A program made the position numbers and the translations under genes. Positions 59,656-64,000 of a stretch of DNA of 64,000 bases are shown here, in pieces (the stretch's first letter is position 1; every line of letters starts with the position of its first letter). The DNA is taken from NCBI GenBank assembly GCA_900320435.1, contig ONSH01000002.1, forward strand, positions 1 through 64,000, read 5' to 3'. Below the pieces are notes generated by a model that worked only from the letters and a program-made list of their open reading frames with translations, ran no database searches and had not been told where the DNA came from. The stretch is from an uncultured Prevotellaceae bacterium (GTDB lineage Bacteria; Bacteroidota; Bacteroidia; Bacteroidales; Bacteroidaceae).

Positions 59656-61494
59656 ATGGAACAACTGACCGACAGAGAACTGAAAAGCAGACTCGGACTT
59701 GAGGAAACCCGCCTCAACCACATAGGCGAAAGTATTCAGCGCGTGATACGCCTGAAAGACGCCCTGCTGCAATATGGCGAAGTGTATGCCCAATACAGTT
59801 CGCTGCTCGAGCAGTTGAAGGAGCTTCGCCGCAAGGAGGCCACTCTGGCGCCCGAGGCCGCACAGATGAAGCGCTACGAATCCATTGAAAGCATCACGAC
59901 GCCCGTCGTGCGCCTGAGCCTGATGCGCGAGGACACCAAAGAGAGCATGCAGCTCTCCCACAAGACCATCACCACCGGCAAAGAGCTCGACCGCTTCGTG
60001 ATGGAAGCCAGAAAGCAGATTGCGCAAAACCTCTCCGGCATCGAAAGCCGCAAGAAGTCGATGGAAGACGCTGCTGAAACGCTGTGCTCCAGCCGTCATC
60101 ACGAAGGCGCCTTGGAGGTGTTGGAGCAAAACATCGCCAATCTGGAGAACCTCGCCGACCAAATCACACAGCACAGGACCGAAAGCCAGCAAATCGTGCG
60201 CCAGTTGGAAGAACAGACGGCGCTGAAGAAAAAAGAGCTCGACCGCATGGAAAAAGAGCCTTTGGTGGGGCATCTCGACATGCTGGAGAAGGTCAGCGTG
60301 GTGCTCACCCGCCTGCAGCGCATGCAGTCGCTCAAACAGAGCCGCGTGCAAGTGGGCAAAAAGGTGGACGAAGTGAAGGTGGGACTGGAAAAAGAAACTG
60401 CCGCCTTGAATCAGCTGCGCGAAAAGACCATCGTCATCGACCAGCAGATACAGCACCAGCTGGAAGCCATCAACGCCCTGCGCATCGACACCACACAAGA
60501 AGACAGCACGGTGAAAAAGGATCGGCTCTCAAGCCTCACCAAGACGATGAACAACCTGGGCAATGAGCGCGACGAGCTGTTACGCCAGATTGCCGGGCTC
60601 AACGTGGCCTATGAGGTGCATCTGGACCAGCTGGAGCACTTCAAGGCGGAGGAGAAAGAGATGGAAGAGGCCTACCTCATGCTCTACGAACAGCTGCAGA
60701 ACATCATTTCGCTGCACGACTGGTACACCACGTTTGAGAAAGACCCCTCCGCCGTGATTCAGCGCATCGAGACCATGAAGCTCGACTGGGAAACGCACAA
60801 AGAGCGCGTGGCGGAAATGGCCCACAACATCGACATTCTCGAGACCAAACTCTCAGACCGCAAGGAAGAGCTCCACTGGCAGGAGGAGCGCGCCGAACGC
60901 TTCAGCGAGCAGATCATCAACATGAATCATCTGCGCCAGCAGTTGCGGCAGAATCTCACGGGAATAACACCCGACGGCAGTCGTCCGGAAGACTATTATA
61001 ATAAGAAAAAAGAAGCCTTCACGCAGGAGTTGGAAACACTGCAGGGCTACATCGACAGCTATCAGGACAAATGCCTCGAAGCCCAAAGAAACGCGGGCCG
61101 CGTGGAAGCCATACACGAAATCGACGAGGCGCGCAAGAAACGCATGGAACAGATGCAAAGCCAGGTGGATCTCTGGCTGCATCAATACAGCGCCGATCAC
61201 GCACCGCTGCAATACGTCCAGCTGGAGGATATCCTCACGGGCGATCACCCCTGGAGCAAACATCGCGACGAGGTGCTGCAGACGCGCGTGGACGTTGCCT
61301 CGATGGAGGCTCGCGTGGAAGAGCTAAGAAAACAACTTGAACGCCTCGAAGGAGAAACCGGCGCCCTGCGTCCCGAGGAACTCTCCTCGCTGACGGTCAA
61401 GGCCGATATGGAATTGGAAAACCTTATAAAAGAGCAGAAAGAAACAGCCCTGAAACTCGCAAGGCTGGAAATACACATCAAAATGGGCTCATGA
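59656..61494 (+). CDS. Long coiled-coil protein of unknown function (612 aa)
   Basis: From the ATG at 59656 the protein is Glu/Gln/Leu/Lys-rich and predicted coiled coil for nearly its whole length ('RLNHIGESIQRVIRLKDALLQYGEVYAQYSSLLEQLKELRRKEATLAPEAAQMKR' near the start). There is no Walker A motif, signal peptide or membrane helix, so it is not an intact SMC/RecN-type ATPase. A short non-coiled break occurs near 430-450 ('NLTGITPDGSRPEDYYNKKK'). A cytosolic structural protein is likely. It is followed after 27 bases by an AraC-type regulator. Confidence 0.65.
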   Translation: MEQLTDRELKSRLGLEETRLNHIGESIQRVIRLKDALLQYGEVYAQYSSLLEQLKELRRKEATLAPEAAQMKRYESIESITTPVVRLSLMREDTKESMQLSHKTITTGKELDRFVMEARKQIAQNLSGIESRKKSMEDAAETLCSSRHHEGALEVLEQNIANLENLADQITQHRTESQQIVRQLEEQTALKKKELDRMEKEPLVGHLDMLEKVSVVLTRLQRMQSLKQSRVQVGKKVDEVKVGLEKETAALNQLREKTIVIDQQIQHQLEAINALRIDTTQEDSTVKKDRLSSLTKTMNNLGNERDELLRQIAGLNVAYEVHLDQLEHFKAEEKEMEEAYLMLYEQLQNIISLHDWYTTFEKDPSAVIQRIETMKLDWETHKERVAEMAHNIDILETKLSDRKEELHWQEERAERFSEQIINMNHLRQQLRQNLTGITPDGSRPEDYYNKKKEAFTQELETLQGYIDSYQDKCLEAQRNAGRVEAIHEIDEARKKRMEQMQSQVDLWLHQYSADHAPLQYVQLEDILTGDHPWSKHRDEVLQTRVDVASMEARVEELRKQLERLEGETGALRPEELSSLTVKADMELENLIKEQKETALKLARLEIHIKMGS

Positions 61495-61521
61495 CATGAG
61501 CAAACACAACAACAACAAATT

Positions 61522-61938
61522 ATGAGCAAGTACAACATCAAAGAAAAAAAGGAGAAGAATCCCGAGTACCTGACCCTGCACAGCGTGGAATACGTAGAAC
61601 GGGTGTACAGCCAGATTCTCCAGAAACTTGTGATCGAGAAAAAGTACCGTGACAAAGAGTATTCCGCCAGCTCCCTCTCCAAGGAAATCGGTGTGAACAC
61701 CCGTTGCCTGTCCTCCGTCATCAATCTGAGATACCGCGACAACTTCTCCCAGATGGTGAACGACATGCGCATACGCGAAGCACAGTATATGCTCTCCGAC
61801 CGTCATTTCCGCGACAAAAACGTTGAGGAGATCGGTGCAGAAGTGGGCTACCTGACCCGCCAGAGCTTCTATACCGCCTTCTACAAGCGCACCAAGATGA
61901 CACCTAAAGAATACAGAAAACAATTCTATAAGGAATGA
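61522..61938 (+). CDS. AraC-type HTH transcriptional regulator, HTH domain only (138 aa)
   Basis: Residues 30-135 form the two helix-turn-helix motifs of AraC regulators: 'YSASSLSKEIGVNTRCLSSVINLRYRDNFSQMVNDMRIREAQYML' and 'NVEEIGAEVGYLTRQSFYTAFYKRTKMTPKEYRKQF'. No ligand-binding domain is fused; the N-terminus is a short charged segment. It may take signals through protein partners or be part of an orphan response system. Its target is unknown; the genes next to it (coiled-coil protein, DPP III) are candidates. Confidence 0.85.
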   Translation: MSKYNIKEKKEKNPEYLTLHSVEYVERVYSQILQKLVIEKKYRDKEYSASSLSKEIGVNTRCLSSVINLRYRDNFSQMVNDMRIREAQYMLSDRHFRDKNVEEIGAEVGYLTRQSFYTAFYKRTKMTPKEYRKQFYKE

Positions 61939-61980
61939 GCGGCGCCCGCAGGACGGACGCAAGGCTCTTCTGAACTGCAC

Positions 61981-63864
61981 ATGACAAAATTCGCCGACAT
62001 TCAGATACTGCACTACAAAGTGCCCGGATTTGAGGCGCTGCCTCTCCGCACCAAACTTTATATCTATCACCTCTCCGAAGCCGCCCTCTGGGGGCGCGAC
62101 ATCCTGTGGGACCAGAACGGACGCTACAACCTGCGCATCCGCCGTCTCCTGGAGCGCATTCTGCCCCAAACGGACAATGAGGACTTTCACACCTACATCC
62201 GTCAGGTGTGGTTTGCCAACGGCATCCACCACCACTACTCCACGGACAAATTTCAGCCCCGATTCAGCGAAGAGTGGCTGAGACAGTATACGGACGACGA
62301 CGAACTCGTCAACGTCATCATGAATCCGGAAGTGATGCCCAAGAGGGTGTGTCAGAGCGGCGAAGATCTGATTCAGGGGAGCGCATCCAACTACTACGGC
62401 GAAGACGTCACGCAGCAGGAAGCGGAAGACTTCTACAACACACTGAAGGCCCAGGCGCCCAATCCCGACGAGCCTGTAGCCTACGGCATGAATTCCAGAC
62501 TGGAGCACAAAAAAGGTGTTCTGCACGAGAATATTTACAGACTCGGCGGACTCTATACGCAAGCCATAGAACACATCTGCGAGGAACTTTCCTTGGCACG
62601 CGAATACGCCGAAAATCCCCAGCAGCAAAAGGTCATTGACCTCTTGTTGGAATTCTACAAAAGCGGAGACCTCGAGACGTTCGACCGCTACACCATCGAA
62701 TGGGTTAAAGAGACGGAAGGCTTCGTGGACTTCGTCAACGGCTTCACCGAAACCTACGGTGATCCGCTCGGGCTGAAAGCCTCGTGGGAAGGTTATGTAA
62801 ACTATCGCGACAAGGAAGCCACGAAACGTGCCGATCTGCTTTCGGCCAACGCCCAATGGTTTGAAGATCATTCCCCAGTGGACGAACGCTTCAAAAAGAA
62901 AGAGTGCAAGGGCGTGTCGGCCCGTGTAGTGAACGCCGCCATACTCGGAGGCGACCTCTACCCCTCCTCTGCCATCGGCATCAATCTGCCCAACTCCAAC
63001 TGGGTGCGGGCCGCACACGGCAGCAAAAGCGTCACCATCGGCAATCTAACGGCCGCCTACGAAGAGGCCGCCAAAGGCAGCGGATTCCGTGAAGAGTTTG
63101 TCATCGACGCCGGAACGGTAGCACAAATTGATCGCTACAGCGCTGTGACCGACGACCTCCACACCGATTTGCACGAATGTCTCGGACACGGCAGCGGGCG
63201 TCTGCTTCCGGGCGTCGATGCTGACGCGCTCGGCGTATACGGCGCAACGATAGAAGAAGCACGTGCCGATCTTTTCGGCCTCTACTACATTGCCGACAAA
63301 AAGATGGTGGAGCTCGGGCTCGTGCCCGACGCGGAAGCCTGGAAGGCACAGTACTACAGCTATATGATGAACGGCGCAATGACCCAACTCGTACGCATCA
63401 AACGGGGCTGCGTCATCGAAGAAGCACATATGCGCAACCGCAGCCTCATCGCCCATTGGTGTCTGGCTCAGGCAGAGTATTGGGGACGTTGTTTCAATAT
63501 GCCTCCGGCACTTGAACTCATCAAGCGCGACGGCAAGACCTATCTCCGCATCAACGATTACATCACCCTGCGTCAATATGTCGGGCAACTGCTCGCTGAA
63601 ATACAGCGCATCAAATCCGAGGGCGATTTCACTGCAGCAAAGACTTTGGTAGAGCGTTATGCCGTCAATGTCGATGCGGATTTGCACGAAGAAATGCTCT
63701 CACGCTACGAGGCGTTGCATCTGAGTCCCTACAAAGGTTTTGTAAATCCTGTTTACACACCCGTAACGGACGCCGAAGGACACATTACGGACATCACCGT
63801 CAGCTACGACGAAGAGTTTGACGAACAGCAGTTGCGCTACTCCAAACAGTACGCCACACTTTGA
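61981..63864 (+). CDS. Dipeptidyl-peptidase III-family (M49) metallopeptidase, cytosolic form
   Basis: The 627-aa protein carries the M49 zinc signature 'LHECLGHGSGRLLPG' (HECLGH, 398-403) and 'TIEEARADLFGLYY' with a third ligand near E426. Its N-terminus 'FADIQILHYKVPGFEALPLRTKLYIYHLSEAALWGRDILWDQNGRYNL' matches the mature part of Bacteroides DPP III proteins, but the lipoprotein signal peptide and spacer found there are missing and no in-frame upstream ATG adds one. It should cleave dipeptides from oligopeptide N-termini inside the cell. Bacteroidetes members are sometimes mislabelled dihydrofolate reductase. Confidence 0.85.
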   Translation: MTKFADIQILHYKVPGFEALPLRTKLYIYHLSEAALWGRDILWDQNGRYNLRIRRLLERILPQTDNEDFHTYIRQVWFANGIHHHYSTDKFQPRFSEEWLRQYTDDDELVNVIMNPEVMPKRVCQSGEDLIQGSASNYYGEDVTQQEAEDFYNTLKAQAPNPDEPVAYGMNSRLEHKKGVLHENIYRLGGLYTQAIEHICEELSLAREYAENPQQQKVIDLLLEFYKSGDLETFDRYTIEWVKETEGFVDFVNGFTETYGDPLGLKASWEGYVNYRDKEATKRADLLSANAQWFEDHSPVDERFKKKECKGVSARVVNAAILGGDLYPSSAIGINLPNSNWVRAAHGSKSVTIGNLTAAYEEAAKGSGFREEFVIDAGTVAQIDRYSAVTDDLHTDLHECLGHGSGRLLPGVDADALGVYGATIEEARADLFGLYYIADKKMVELGLVPDAEAWKAQYYSYMMNGAMTQLVRIKRGCVIEEAHMRNRSLIAHWCLAQAEYWGRCFNMPPALELIKRDGKTYLRINDYITLRQYVGQLLAEIQRIKSEGDFTAAKTLVERYAVNVDADLHEEMLSRYEALHLSPYKGFVNPVYTPVTDAEGHITDITVSYDEEFDEQQLRYSKQYATL

Positions 63865-63998
63865 GCAGCCTTACGCAACACGACGGACGCCGTCTGCGGA
63901 ATCGCTTCCAAATGGTCCCGCAATTCAGCCTCGCTTTCGGGCATCAGTTTGGCACCTCCTCTCAAAAGATGACACAAAGTGTAGAGGCCGCAGAGCAT
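63837..63998 (-). CDS. C-terminal part of an unidentified minus-strand gene (runs to the window edge)
   Basis: The frame from the right edge encodes 'MLCGLYTLCHLLRGGAKLMPESEAELRDHLEAIPQTASVVLRKAAQ...' and stops at 63837-63839, overlapping the end of the M49 gene by 28 bases. The ATG at 63996-63998 may be internal; the gene probably continues beyond 64000. No domain can be named from 53 residues. Confidence 0.4.
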   Translation of the reverse strand: MLCGLYTLCHLLRGGAKLMPESEAELRDHLEAIPQTASVVLRKAAQSVAYCLE

Positions 63999-64000
63999 CG

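Overview
The window reads as chromosomal DNA of a Gram-negative Bacteroidales bacterium, most likely Prevotellaceae-like. Evidence: Bacteroidetes-type promoters (TTTG-N19/20-TAnnTTTG) sit before several genes; there is an LPS/KDO gene (kdsB); HU-like, LPP20-type, PEGA/SUMF1, FISUMP and BspA-like (LRR_5) exported proteins are present; interpain-like C10 and M6 exported proteases end in a short 'YDxxGRxx...G.YI..GK' tail; and DPP III carries HECLGH. Housekeeping genes look GC-balanced, while the TIR genes (3.1-7.2 kb) and the lipoprotein/barrel/caspase block (25.2-28.2 kb) look clearly AT-richer.

Layout. 0-7.2 kb is a defence or plasticity patch: the 3' end of an AbiEii-type toxin gene, an intact hipBA pair, a TIR-TM-coiled coil-WD40 protein with 14 WD repeats, and a TIR-TM-FISUMP gene broken by a frameshift or deletion. 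7.2-9.0 kb holds a zinc-ribbon/M48 peptidase trio. 9.4-34.0 kb is the most unusual part: a cluster of about 21 genes, nearly all with signal peptides. It contains two exported caspase-fold (C14) proteins, two PEGA-SUMF1 proteins, two transglutaminase-like proteins, a CHASE2 membrane protein, several LPP20-type proteins, an ECF sigma factor with a probable anti-sigma partner, a repeat-bearing lipoprotein, a beta-barrel and several small secreted proteins. The same two protein families (DUF4412-like and a 387/415-aa unknown) occur at both ends in inverted orientation. The cluster looks like an undescribed envelope system built by duplication.

34-50.7 kb is conventional: SprT-like protease, FadL-like barrel, Gly/Tyr/Trp-rich secreted protein, a LolE-like permease/aminotransferase/membrane protein/GlgB operon, a MORN-repeat protein, PBP1A-kdsB, and pyrB-pyrI-glyA, whose terminator lies inside the 3' end of the converging M6 protease gene. 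50.7-57 kb has three exported peptidases (M6, M6, C10). 57-64 kb has tRNA-Ala(GGC) with promoter and terminator, a nitroreductase, hisS, a long coiled-coil protein, an AraC-type regulator and a cytosolic DPP III.

Dispersed structure worth attention: one intact 47-aa membrane-protein gene duplicated at 1.2 and 34.3 kb, with truncated 3' copies at 0.66, 2.99 and 9.15 kb; a GTCTC-rich hairpin repeat just downstream of three minus-strand genes, with a compensatory base-pair change; and nested inverted repeats at 0.46-0.62 kb. No reverse transcriptase, transposase, integrase, CRISPR array or rRNA was seen. Domain calls come from reading the translated sequence, not from database searches.
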